From: an uncultured Eubacteriales bacterium | GTDB taxonomy: Bacteria > Bacillota > Clostridia > Christensenellales > Aristaeellaceae | Assembly (NCBI GenBank): GCA_902801765.1 | Contig: CADCJO010000023.1 | Span: 1 to 51,023, forward strand | Direction of reading: 5' to 3' | DNA length: 51,023 nt | Part shown: piece by piece, positions 32,583-39,354 of the stretch | How the letters are laid out: each line of letters opens with the position of its first letter | Numbering within the stretch: the first letter of the stretch is position 1 | Translations under genes and position numbers: made by a program | The notes under the pieces: generated by a model | Told to the model about the DNA's origin: nothing | Database searches by the model: none | Seen by the model: only the letters and a program-made list of their open reading frames with translations

Positions 32583-33608
32583 ATGGGTGTTACCATTCGG
32601 GATTTGGCTGAACACTGTGGGCTTTCCGTATCGGCTGTCAGCAAAGCGCTGAATGGTTACAGCGATATCAGCGAGACCACGCGCCAGACGGTGATGGCGG
32701 CTGTGCGGGAACTGGACTATCATCCCAACGCCCACGCCCGGGCCTTGAAGGGCGGGCGAAGCTACAATTTGGGCGTGCTGTTTTCCGATGATTCCCAAAG
32801 CGGCCTGACCCACCCCTTCTTCTCCGTTGTTCTGGAGCACTTCAAGCGGGAGGCCGAGCAGGAGGGCTACGATATCACCTTCATCGGCCACCGCATGGGC
32901 AATGGCCGCGTCACCTACCTGGACCACTGCCGCTACCGGGAAGTGGACGGAGTGTGCATGGCTTGCCTGGACTTTGATGACGCTGAAGTGCAGGAGGTGA
33001 CGGAAAGCGAGCTTCCCGTCGTCACCATAGACCGCAGATTCCAAGGCGTTCCCAGCGTGATATCCGACAACGAAGGGGGCATGCGTGCGCTGATGGACTA
33101 TGTGTACAGCTTAGGCCATCGCCGCGTCGCCTATGTGCACGGCCCTTCCAGCGCCGTTTCCGACGCCCGTCTGACTGCGTTTCAGGAATCTGCAGCCCGT
33201 TTGGGTCTAACCGTTCCGCCAGAATACCTGCTGCCCTGCCGGTACACTGATCCTGAAAACGCCAGGGCTATCGTGCGGGTGCTGCTTTCTCTGCCCCAGC
33301 GGCCCACCTGCATCCTCATGTGCGACGACTACAACATCACCGGCGCGAAGCAGGCTGCTGTGGAATCCGGGGTCAATATTCCCGGGGATGTTTCCCTGGC
33401 GGGGTTTGACGGACTTTCGCAGATGCAGAGTTTTTCTCCCCGGCTGACCACCGTGTACCAGGACGCGCCCCGAATGGGCCGGGAAGCGGCACGGCTGCTG
33501 ATTGCCCAGATCGAAAACCGGCCTTTCCTCGAATCCATCATCGTGCCGGTGCGGCTCCTGCGGGGTGAAACGGTTGTGCCCGTTTCCTTGGAATCAAAAA
33601 CGATATAG
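32583..33608 (+). CDS. LacI-family transcriptional regulator
   Basis: DNA-binding regulator, 341 aa. Helix-turn-helix at residues 3-25 (VTIRDLAEHCGLSVSAVSKA) with the hinge LNGYSDISETTR and NAHARALKGG. The effector domain is of the periplasmic-binding type, ending with the conserved SLAGFDGLSQ and LTTVYQDAPRMGREAARLL. GGGGGAG precedes the ATG. It is encoded directly upstream of, and on the same strand as, a sugar ABC transporter, which it probably controls. The ligand is unknown. Confidence 0.94.
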   Translation: MGVTIRDLAEHCGLSVSAVSKALNGYSDISETTRQTVMAAVRELDYHPNAHARALKGGRSYNLGVLFSDDSQSGLTHPFFSVVLEHFKREAEQEGYDITFIGHRMGNGRVTYLDHCRYREVDGVCMACLDFDDAEVQEVTESELPVVTIDRRFQGVPSVISDNEGGMRALMDYVYSLGHRRVAYVHGPSSAVSDARLTAFQESAARLGLTVPPEYLLPCRYTDPENARAIVRVLLSLPQRPTCILMCDDYNITGAKQAAVESGVNIPGDVSLAGFDGLSQMQSFSPRLTTVYQDAPRMGREAARLLIAQIENRPFLESIIVPVRLLRGETVVPVSLESKTI

Positions 33609-33748
33609 CTCGGGTTTTATGCAATAAAAGTTTTCTATTTTGCCGGTTCTTACAGTTTTTTCAAGAAGAATCCGGCAGATCGAAAAAATCAGCTAAAATG
33701 ATTTCGCTGTTTGACCGGATGCCAAAGATCAGCAAAGGAGTTGGTATT

Positions 33749-34654
33749 GTGAAAGGATTCTTTCATAACACATGGAAACACAGGGCGCATGTGGTGATGG
33801 CGCTGCCCGCTTTCCTGGTGCTGCTGTTCATCATGTACGTGCCCATGAGCGGCCTTGTGCTGGCGTTTGAAAAATTCGACTACTCCAAAGGCATTTTCGG
33901 CAGCGAATGGGTGGGCCTGGCCAACTTTGAATTCCTGATCAAATCCAAAAACACGTTCCTGACCATGACGAGAAACACCGTGCTGTACTATCTGCTGTTT
34001 ACAGCGGTGGGCACGTTCCTCAACATCGTGGTGGCCATCTCCATCGACCAGCTGGCCTTCAAACGCATGGCCAAAACCATGCAGACCCTGATGATCATTC
34101 CCGTGTTCATTTCCTACGCGGCGGTGCAGTTCATTGTGTTCGCGTTCATCGATTCCCGTACGGGCCTGATCAACAACACCCTGGGCACCAACATCCGCTT
34201 TTATTCCAAGGCGGATTACTGGCCCTGGATATTGCTGATCGTGAAGGTATGGAAGGATACGGGCTATGGTTCCGTGCTGTATATGTCCGTGCTTGCCGGT
34301 ATCGATACCTCCCTTTATGAGGCGGCGGATATTGACGGCGCCAACAAATGGCAGCAGATCCGGCATATCACGGTGCCGTCCCTGATTCCCATGGTCACGG
34401 TGATGCTGCTTCTGTCCGTGGGCAATGTGATGCGTTCGGATACAGGCCTGTTCTACCAGGTCACGCGGAACAACGGCGCGCTGTACAATACCACACAGGT
34501 TATCGACTCCTACATCCTCAACCAGATTCTGAAATCCTCCAACTTCGGCTACACCGCCGCCGCGTCCTTCTTCCAGTCGGTGGTGGGTCTGCTGCTGATG
34601 CTCTTCGCCAATTTCACGGTTCGCAAGATCGAGCCTGAAAACGCGCTGTTCTGA
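33749..34654 (+). CDS. Sugar ABC transporter permease, LplB type
   Basis: Membrane subunit of a carbohydrate importer, 301 aa with six membrane segments (for example VVMALPAFLVLLFIMYVPM). The coupling loop EAADIDGANKWQQIRHI, the EAA motif that contacts the ATPase, lies in the last third. Start chosen at GTG 33749 because AAAGGAG is 8 bases upstream; the ATG at 33698 has no site, and the shorter form begins like other LplB proteins. First gene of the three-gene transporter set. Confidence 0.9.
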   Translation: MKGFFHNTWKHRAHVVMALPAFLVLLFIMYVPMSGLVLAFEKFDYSKGIFGSEWVGLANFEFLIKSKNTFLTMTRNTVLYYLLFTAVGTFLNIVVAISIDQLAFKRMAKTMQTLMIIPVFISYAAVQFIVFAFIDSRTGLINNTLGTNIRFYSKADYWPWILLIVKVWKDTGYGSVLYMSVLAGIDTSLYEAADIDGANKWQQIRHITVPSLIPMVTVMLLLSVGNVMRSDTGLFYQVTRNNGALYNTTQVIDSYILNQILKSSNFGYTAAASFFQSVVGLLLMLFANFTVRKIEPENALF

Positions 34655-34676
34655 TTGCGGGGAGGAGGAAACGAAT

Positions 34677-35606
34677 ATGACGGTCAATGCGAAACAAGCC
34701 AAAGTCAGATTCAACAGCGGAAAAAAGATCGGCTTAGGGCAGATCATCCTGTTGCTGTGCGTGCTTTTGTTCACGGTATTCTGCGCGGCCCCGGTGCTGC
34801 TGGTGTTCATATCGGCGTTCGCGGATGAAATGTATATCAATCAGCATGGCTTCTCCTTCTTCCCCCAGGTGTGGAGCATGAACGGCATGGATTCCGTGCT
34901 GCGTTACGGCAACCAGCTGGTGCAGTCCTATCTGGTCACCATTTTTGTGACGGTTGTGGGCACGCTGCTGGGTCTGCTGATCATGAGCATGTACGCTTAT
35001 TCCATCAGCCGCCACGGCTTCATGCTGTCCAAATTCCTGTCTGTTTTCCTGCTGATCCCCATGCTGTTCAACGGCGGCCAGTTGGCGGGCTATATCGTGT
35101 TTACCAGCTGGTACGGCCTGAAAGACAATCTGCTGCTGCTGATCCTGCCCCTGTGCGTGACCACGATGAACGTGATCATCCTGCGCACGTATATTGCCAA
35201 CAGTATTCCGGGCGAGCTGATGGAGGCCGCCACCATCGACGGCGCGGGCAACTACCGCACGTTCTTCCAGATCACCCTGCCGCTGCTCAAGCCTTCCCTG
35301 GCTGCCGTAGGCTTCATGATGGCCACAGCCTACTGGAACGACTGGCAGAACGCCCTGCTGTATATCACCAGCAACAACAAAAAGCCCCTGCAGCTGCTGC
35401 TGATCAATATCCAAAAGAGCATCGAATTCCTGCTGAACAACAACAACGTTCCCGCCGCAGCCCGCGCCGCCATGGGCAACACCATCCCCCAGTATTCCTC
35501 CACCATGGCTACGGTGATCGTGGTTATCGCGCCTATCATGGTGATCTATCCCTTCTTCCAGAAGTACTTCGTCAAGGGTCTCACCGTGGGTTCCGTAAAA
35601 GGATAA
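34677..35606 (+). CDS. Sugar ABC transporter permease, YtcP/LplC type
   Basis: Second membrane subunit, 309 aa, MalG-like, six membrane segments. The EAA loop reads EAATIDGAGNYRTFFQITLP. The C-terminus (YPFFQKYFVKGLTVGSVKG) is the family signature. GGAGGAGG precedes the ATG, 22 bases after the first permease. Pairs with the LplB-type protein. Confidence 0.95.
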   Translation: MTVNAKQAKVRFNSGKKIGLGQIILLLCVLLFTVFCAAPVLLVFISAFADEMYINQHGFSFFPQVWSMNGMDSVLRYGNQLVQSYLVTIFVTVVGTLLGLLIMSMYAYSISRHGFMLSKFLSVFLLIPMLFNGGQLAGYIVFTSWYGLKDNLLLLILPLCVTTMNVIILRTYIANSIPGELMEAATIDGAGNYRTFFQITLPLLKPSLAAVGFMMATAYWNDWQNALLYITSNNKKPLQLLLINIQKSIEFLLNNNNVPAAARAAMGNTIPQYSSTMATVIVVIAPIMVIYPFFQKYFVKGLTVGSVKG

Positions 35607-35751
35607 AAAGCCCACCGCATGAGGGCCCCCGGAAGGTTCTCTCGCGCTGCGGGCGGCCTGAAATCATTTCCGTCCGGTATTGGACACTGGTACGATTTCA
35701 AATGCTCCTGATTTGGGGCGTATGAAATAAAAAAGTTTTAGGAGGCAAATC
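35607..35751 (+). other. 145-base spacer before the solute-binding gene
   Basis: Holds an imperfect hairpin with arms AGGGCCCCC and GGGCGGCCT (about 35621-35660). Hairpins at this place often stabilise the separately abundant binding-protein mRNA; no promoter is obvious. Confidence 0.35.
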
Positions 35752-37221
35752 ATGAAGAAGCTCGTATCCCTGATGCTGGTTCTGTGCATGATGGTGTCTG
35801 TTCTGGCCGTTGCGACCGCCGAAGACAAAATCATCATCAACCTGACCCGCTGCACCTTCAACCTGGCCACCCCCGATTCTGAGCAGGTGAAAAAGGTCGA
35901 AGACGCGATCAACGCCTATCTGGCCGAAAACGGCAAGAACTACGAAATCCGCCTGACCGACATTGGCTCCGGTGAATACACCGACAAGGCCAACCTGGCT
36001 CTGGCCAACAACGAGATCAACCTGCTGTGGACCGCTTCCTGGGAAGCTGTCATCGGCACCAATGATCTGGTTCCCAAGAATGCCGTCTATGATATCACCG
36101 ACCTGCTGCCCGGCACCGCGCTGTACGGCTCCATGGCGGAAGGCCAGTGGGAAGCCACCAAGTACAATGGCCGCAACTATTTCGTGCCCGTGTACAAGGA
36201 CAACGTGGAAGGCTACGATGTGATGTTCCGCAAGGACCTGGTTGACAAGTTTGGCTGGGATATCACCAGCATCACCAAGCTGGCTGACCTGGAGCCCATG
36301 CTGGCTGACGCCGCCGGCGAAGGCCTGAAGTATCCCTTCCTCACCCAGAAGACCGCCATGTTCTATCGCTGGTACATCGGCTCCTTCGATTTCTTCACCG
36401 CGGATGCCAACACCAACTTCTTCGCTGTGGACCGCAAGACCGGCGAAGTGGTGGACACCATCCTGACCCCCGAATACGCTGAATTCTGCAAGCTGATGGG
36501 CGACTGGGCCGAAAAGGGCTACATCTCCGAAGACGAAGCCAACAAAGTCACCACCGACACCACCACCCAGAGCAAGGATTGGGCCATCTCCTGGTGGACC
36601 GATATCCCCGTGAACGCCGAAGCCAACAGCCGCTATGGCCAGGAAGTGGTCATGCAGCCCATCGCTCCCCGCTACGCTCACAGCACTTCCGCTCTGGGCT
36701 CCTGCTACTGCATCACCGCCAACAGCACCGAAGAACAGGCCAAGGCTGCCATCGACTTCCTGGGCCTGCTGTACACCGACGCGACCCTGGCTGACATCTA
36801 CACCTTCGGTATTGAAGGCGAAGACTTTGAATACACCCAGGCTGAAGGCCAGACCATCAAGCACGTGACCCAGCACAGCGACAAGTACAACCACAGCATG
36901 TGGGAGTCTGCCAACGCCACCATCGTGACGCCTCTGGACAACGAGCCCGACAACAAGGCTGACCTGTACGATGCCTTCAACGGCAGCGCTGAAACCTCCG
37001 TGGCCGCTGGCTTCCGTTTCGACAAGACCCCTGTGGAAGCTGCTTACACCGCTTGCTCCGCTTTGTTTGAACAGTATGGCTTCCAGCTCGAAAACGGCGC
37101 CATCGCTCCCGACGCTGTAGACGCTTACATCGAACAGTATCAGGCTGAACTGGATGCCGCCGGCTATCAGGAAGTGCTGGCTGAATTCCAGAATCAGTTC
37201 AACACCTGGAAAGCTCAATAA
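35752..37221 (+). CDS. Extracellular solute-binding protein of the LplA type
   Basis: Carbohydrate-binding component of the transporter, 489 aa. The N-terminus (MKKLVSLMLVLCMMVSVLAV) is a signal peptide ending at a signal-peptidase-I-like ATAED site; no lipobox cysteine follows the hydrophobic core, unlike most monoderm binding proteins. The mature part is a type 1 family bilobal binding protein with the C-terminal DUF3502-like region (KTPVEAAYTACSALFEQYG). AGGAGG precedes the ATG. Closely related proteins bind oligosaccharides, often plant-derived; the sugar here is unknown. A strong terminator follows. Confidence 0.9.
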   Translation: MKKLVSLMLVLCMMVSVLAVATAEDKIIINLTRCTFNLATPDSEQVKKVEDAINAYLAENGKNYEIRLTDIGSGEYTDKANLALANNEINLLWTASWEAVIGTNDLVPKNAVYDITDLLPGTALYGSMAEGQWEATKYNGRNYFVPVYKDNVEGYDVMFRKDLVDKFGWDITSITKLADLEPMLADAAGEGLKYPFLTQKTAMFYRWYIGSFDFFTADANTNFFAVDRKTGEVVDTILTPEYAEFCKLMGDWAEKGYISEDEANKVTTDTTTQSKDWAISWWTDIPVNAEANSRYGQEVVMQPIAPRYAHSTSALGSCYCITANSTEEQAKAAIDFLGLLYTDATLADIYTFGIEGEDFEYTQAEGQTIKHVTQHSDKYNHSMWESANATIVTPLDNEPDNKADLYDAFNGSAETSVAAGFRFDKTPVEAAYTACSALFEQYGFQLENGAIAPDAVDAYIEQYQAELDAAGYQEVLAEFQNQFNTWKAQ

Positions 37222-37243
37222 GCCTTTTAACGAAAACTATCCC

Positions 37244-37279
37244 CAAGGGGCCGTTGCAGAAAACTGCAACGGCCCCTTG
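37244..37279 (+). terminator. Terminator after the sugar transporter operon
   Basis: 16-bp perfect stem (CAAGGGGCCGTTGCAG and its complement) around an AAAA loop, 22 bases past the stop, followed by a T-rich stretch. Confidence 0.85.
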
Positions 37280-37457
37280 AGTTTATGTGGTTTTCTGTAT
37301 GGAGATGGGGATTTTTGTTTTTTGCCCTTGACAAACAGTTCTCGCTGTTTCAGCCAATATTAAGAAACAGCATGGAACGCCATCATGACCAAGATAGGAT
37401 GGGAGGGAAGCCATGCTGGCCAATAGCAAGAATATTGGTTCCAATTCCTGCAGATAA

Positions 37458-37506
37458 ACAAGCCCTCTGCCTCGTCTTTGTTTTCACCCTTCACAACATG
37501 ACTGTT
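37458..37506 (-). repeat. Family 2 repeat, head segment (copy c)
   Basis: On the minus strand it begins AACAGTCATGTTGTGAAGG and matches 50929-50978 with one single-base gap and one substitution over about 50 bases. It is followed (lower coordinates) by unrelated sequence, so only the head is present here. Confidence 0.75.
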
Positions 37507-37554
37507 AATACTGTTCTCTCTCTAAATCATTGAATAAGAATACCGACCAAAGGC

Positions 37555-37620
37555 ATCCGGGGCTGCCACCCGGCCTTCGCTGGAAACAGTCCACTGGACT
37601 GTTTCCCAGGCGCTGCGATC
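37555..37620 (+). repeat. Family 2 repeat, solitary inserted arm
   Basis: Matches the arm inserted in copy b (23741-23807): GGGGCTGCC.CCCGGCCT.CGCTG is shared, and the following stem keeps the ACT loop but has changed arms, GAAACAGTCC/GGACTGTTTC (37583-37605) instead of CAATGATCC/GGATCATTG. The arm therefore occurs on its own, outside the composite repeat. Confidence 0.65.
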
Positions 37621-37706
37621 CCCCCAAGGGGGAAATCTTTGGGGTTACCCGTTGATTCAACGACTTAGAAGATGAACAGTATTATACTATTTCTCGTCTA
37701 AACCAT

Positions 37707-37778
37707 TGAATCTTCGGGCGTCTTTTCCGTCCTGGCTGTGCTTCATTCCGGTCAACGTAGCGCTGCTACGCCTCCCTT
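37707..37778 (-). repeat. Family 1 element, copy C (partial)
   Basis: On the minus strand it contains GGAGGCGTAGCAGCGCTACG, then TTGACCGGAATGAAGCA, then AAAAGACGCCCGAAGAT, all shared with copy B (22766-22843). The left outer arms found in copies A and B are not recognisable; a terminator hairpin stands there instead. Confidence 0.65.
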
Positions 37779-37781
37779 CAT

Positions 37782-37818
37782 AAAACGGCGTGAAACCCGC
37801 CGTTGGGATTTCACGCCG
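37782..37818 (-). terminator. Terminator after the NMT1-like binding-protein gene
   Basis: 10-bp stem CGGCGTGAAA/TTTCACGCCG (37786-37795, 37809-37818) with a T run on the minus strand, 13 bases past the stop codon. Confidence 0.8.
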
Positions 37819-37831
37819 TACCGGGAAAACC

Positions 37832-38791
37832 TTATTTGAAGTAGTATTCGTCCGCGGGCACCTTGCCGCCGACAGAGGCGGGGTTGGCGGCGAACAGAAT
37901 GTCATACAGTGGGGCGGCCTGGGCCTGCATGTCCGCGCCGGAGACGAAGACCAGACGGCAGGAGGGCAGCGCTTTTTCGGCCACAGGCGCGGCGGGGATG
38001 ATTTCCAGCGCGGCGATTTCCTTCGCGGCGTCGGCCACATTTTCATTGGCGAAAGTGATGGAGGATTCCAGATCCTTCATGAACTGCGCCACCTGCTCGG
38101 GGTGCGCTTCCACGAATTCCGTCCGGGCGATGACCACGCTCATGGACAGCTGAGCGTCCGCAAAGCCGTTCTTCCGGGCGGCAGCGGCAAATTCTTCGGT
38201 AATGTCCAACGCCTTGCGGAAGCTGGGGTTCTTCATCAGCACCTGGGTTACCAGGGGTTCGGGCAGCATCACCACGTCGGCCAAGCCCTCGATGGCCTTG
38301 GAGGCCACAGCGGCGTGCTCCGCTTCATACTCCATGTTGGCCTTGACGCCGTTGGTGTCCAAAATGTAGTTCATCACGTATTCCGGGGTTGCGCCCTGGC
38401 CGGCGTTCAGGATGGTTTTGCCTTCCAGGTCGGAAACGGACTGGATGCTGTCGCCGTTTTCCAGCACGTACAGCATGCCGCGGGTGATGAGGGACAGGGC
38501 GCGCACGCCGCTCTCGGTCTTGTTGAAGAGCACAGAGCCTGCGTTGATGGGCACTGCGGCGATGTCCACCTGGCCGGAAATGACCAGCGCGTTTACTTCG
38601 GCAGGCGCGGCCACCAGATTCAGTTCATAGTTTTTGCCTTCGTCCACAGTGATCATGTGAGCCAGCGCCATGCCGGTGGGGCCCTTCAGGCCCGCTACCC
38701 GCACGGGTGCGGCGGTGTTTTCCGCCGTGCAAACGAAGGGGATGCTCACGGCCAATACCAGCACGGCCAGGATTTTAAAGAAATTTTTCAT
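37832..38791 (-). CDS. NMT1/SsuA-type ABC substrate-binding protein
   Basis: Exported binding protein, 319 aa. Signal peptide MKNFFKILAVLVLAVSIPFV with probable cleavage CTA-EN; the only nearby Cys is not in a lipobox context. The mature sequence (PVRVAGLKGPTGMALAHM, VDIAAVPINAGSVLF, LEGKTILNAGQGATPEYV) is the type II binding fold of the NMT1/SsuA/TauA class, which serves importers for thiamine precursors, sulfonates, nitrate or aromatic acids. No permease or ATPase gene follows; a terminator and repeats do. It starts two bases after a TM1266-family gene. Confidence 0.85.
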   Translation of the reverse strand: MKNFFKILAVLVLAVSIPFVCTAENTAAPVRVAGLKGPTGMALAHMITVDEGKNYELNLVAAPAEVNALVISGQVDIAAVPINAGSVLFNKTESGVRALSLITRGMLYVLENGDSIQSVSDLEGKTILNAGQGATPEYVMNYILDTNGVKANMEYEAEHAAVASKAIEGLADVVMLPEPLVTQVLMKNPSFRKALDITEEFAAAARKNGFADAQLSMSVVIARTEFVEAHPEQVAQFMKDLESSITFANENVADAAKEIAALEIIPAAPVAEKALPSCRLVFVSGADMQAQAAPLYDILFAANPASVGGKVPADEYYFK

Positions 38792-38793
38792 GC

Positions 38794-39060
38794 TCAGTTA
38801 CCTTCTTTCTCTTTGCTTTTTGTCATGGCGCTTTTCACCTGTACGCCGGGCACGTTGCCCAGCTTTCCGGTGAAGCTGCCTACCCGGATATTGTCCCCGC
38901 GAACCAGCAAACCAATCACCGCCATGTTCCGTTCATGGTCGGGCACGCCGATGCGTCCCGTCACCATGTCCTGAAACTGGGAAATTACCTGGTTCACCTT
39001 CGCGGCCTGGGTCAGATCCTCGATCACGATCCCGATAAAACCGATGCGTTCTTCTTCCAT
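38794..39060 (-). CDS. TM1266-family (iron-only hydrogenase system) regulator-like protein
   Basis: Small ACT-like ferredoxin-fold protein, 88 aa. IGFIGIVIEDLTQAAKVNQV, then DMVTGRIGVPDHERNMAVIG and SGKL-like GKLGNVPGVQVKSA match the TM1266 family, often encoded near [FeFe]-hydrogenase maturation genes and thought to sense a small ligand. No hydrogenase gene is in the window. Start chosen at ATG 39060 (MEEERIG), 9 bases after AGAGGA. The frame is open upstream through a terminator hairpin to 39126, and AAAGGAGG lies near 39139-39146, so an attenuated longer form or leader peptide is possible. Confidence 0.83.
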   Translation of the reverse strand: MEEERIGFIGIVIEDLTQAAKVNQVISQFQDMVTGRIGVPDHERNMAVIGLLVRGDNIRVGSFTGKLGNVPGVQVKSAMTKSKEKEGN

Positions 39061-39061
39061 G

Positions 39062-39261
39062 GAACTTTTTCCTCTTCTTCCTTTCCAAAAAGAAAAGCAT
39101 GACGATTCTGTCATGCGCCCCAACAAAGCCCTTTGATGCCTCCTTTCGCTCTCGGGCCCGGACGCATCCCTGCCCTCAAGGGAAACAATTTTTGTATTTG
39201 CGCGTGCCGCTGGCCTTCATGCATCTGCATTCGGGTTTGCCGCATGCGCAAAAATATTATA
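39062..39261 (-). promoter_or_regulatory. Leader with terminator ahead of the TM1266/binding-protein operon
   Basis: A consensus -10 TATAAT lies at 39261-39256 (its -35 is poor). The transcript would begin near 39249 with a TTTGCGC/GCGCAAA stem (39252-39246 with 39203-39197) and end in an intrinsic terminator: stem GCATGAC/GTCATGC (39116-39110, 39103-39097) followed by TTTTCTTTTT, placed before the gene. A leader of about 150 bases closed by a terminator is the arrangement of a riboswitch or attenuator. No known riboswitch class was recognised. Confidence 0.5.
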
Positions 39262-39302
39262 CACGGTTTGCCTGAAAAAGAAAAGAGTTTTTTTCCGGAA
39301 AC

Positions 39303-39338
39303 AAAAAACGGCTGCCGCGGTTTCCCGTTTGACAGCCG
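39303..39338 (-). terminator. Terminator after the CxxC-repeat protein gene
   Basis: Minus strand: stem CGGCTG/CAGCCG (39338-39333, 39314-39309) followed by TTTTTT, 17 bases past the stop codon. Confidence 0.75.
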
Positions 39339-39354
39339 ATTCTGGGAGAATGAA

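Noticed and set aside
34734-35615. A 293-codon minus-strand frame opposite the second permease gene
   Set aside because: Very rich in His and Gln, as expected from the complement of a membrane-protein gene; the plus-strand permease is certain.
39062-39261. TPP, FMN, cobalamin or SAM riboswitch, or T-box, in the TM1266 leader
   Set aside because: The conserved cores of these classes (for example CUGAGA for TPP or the T-box AGGGUGG stretch) are absent.
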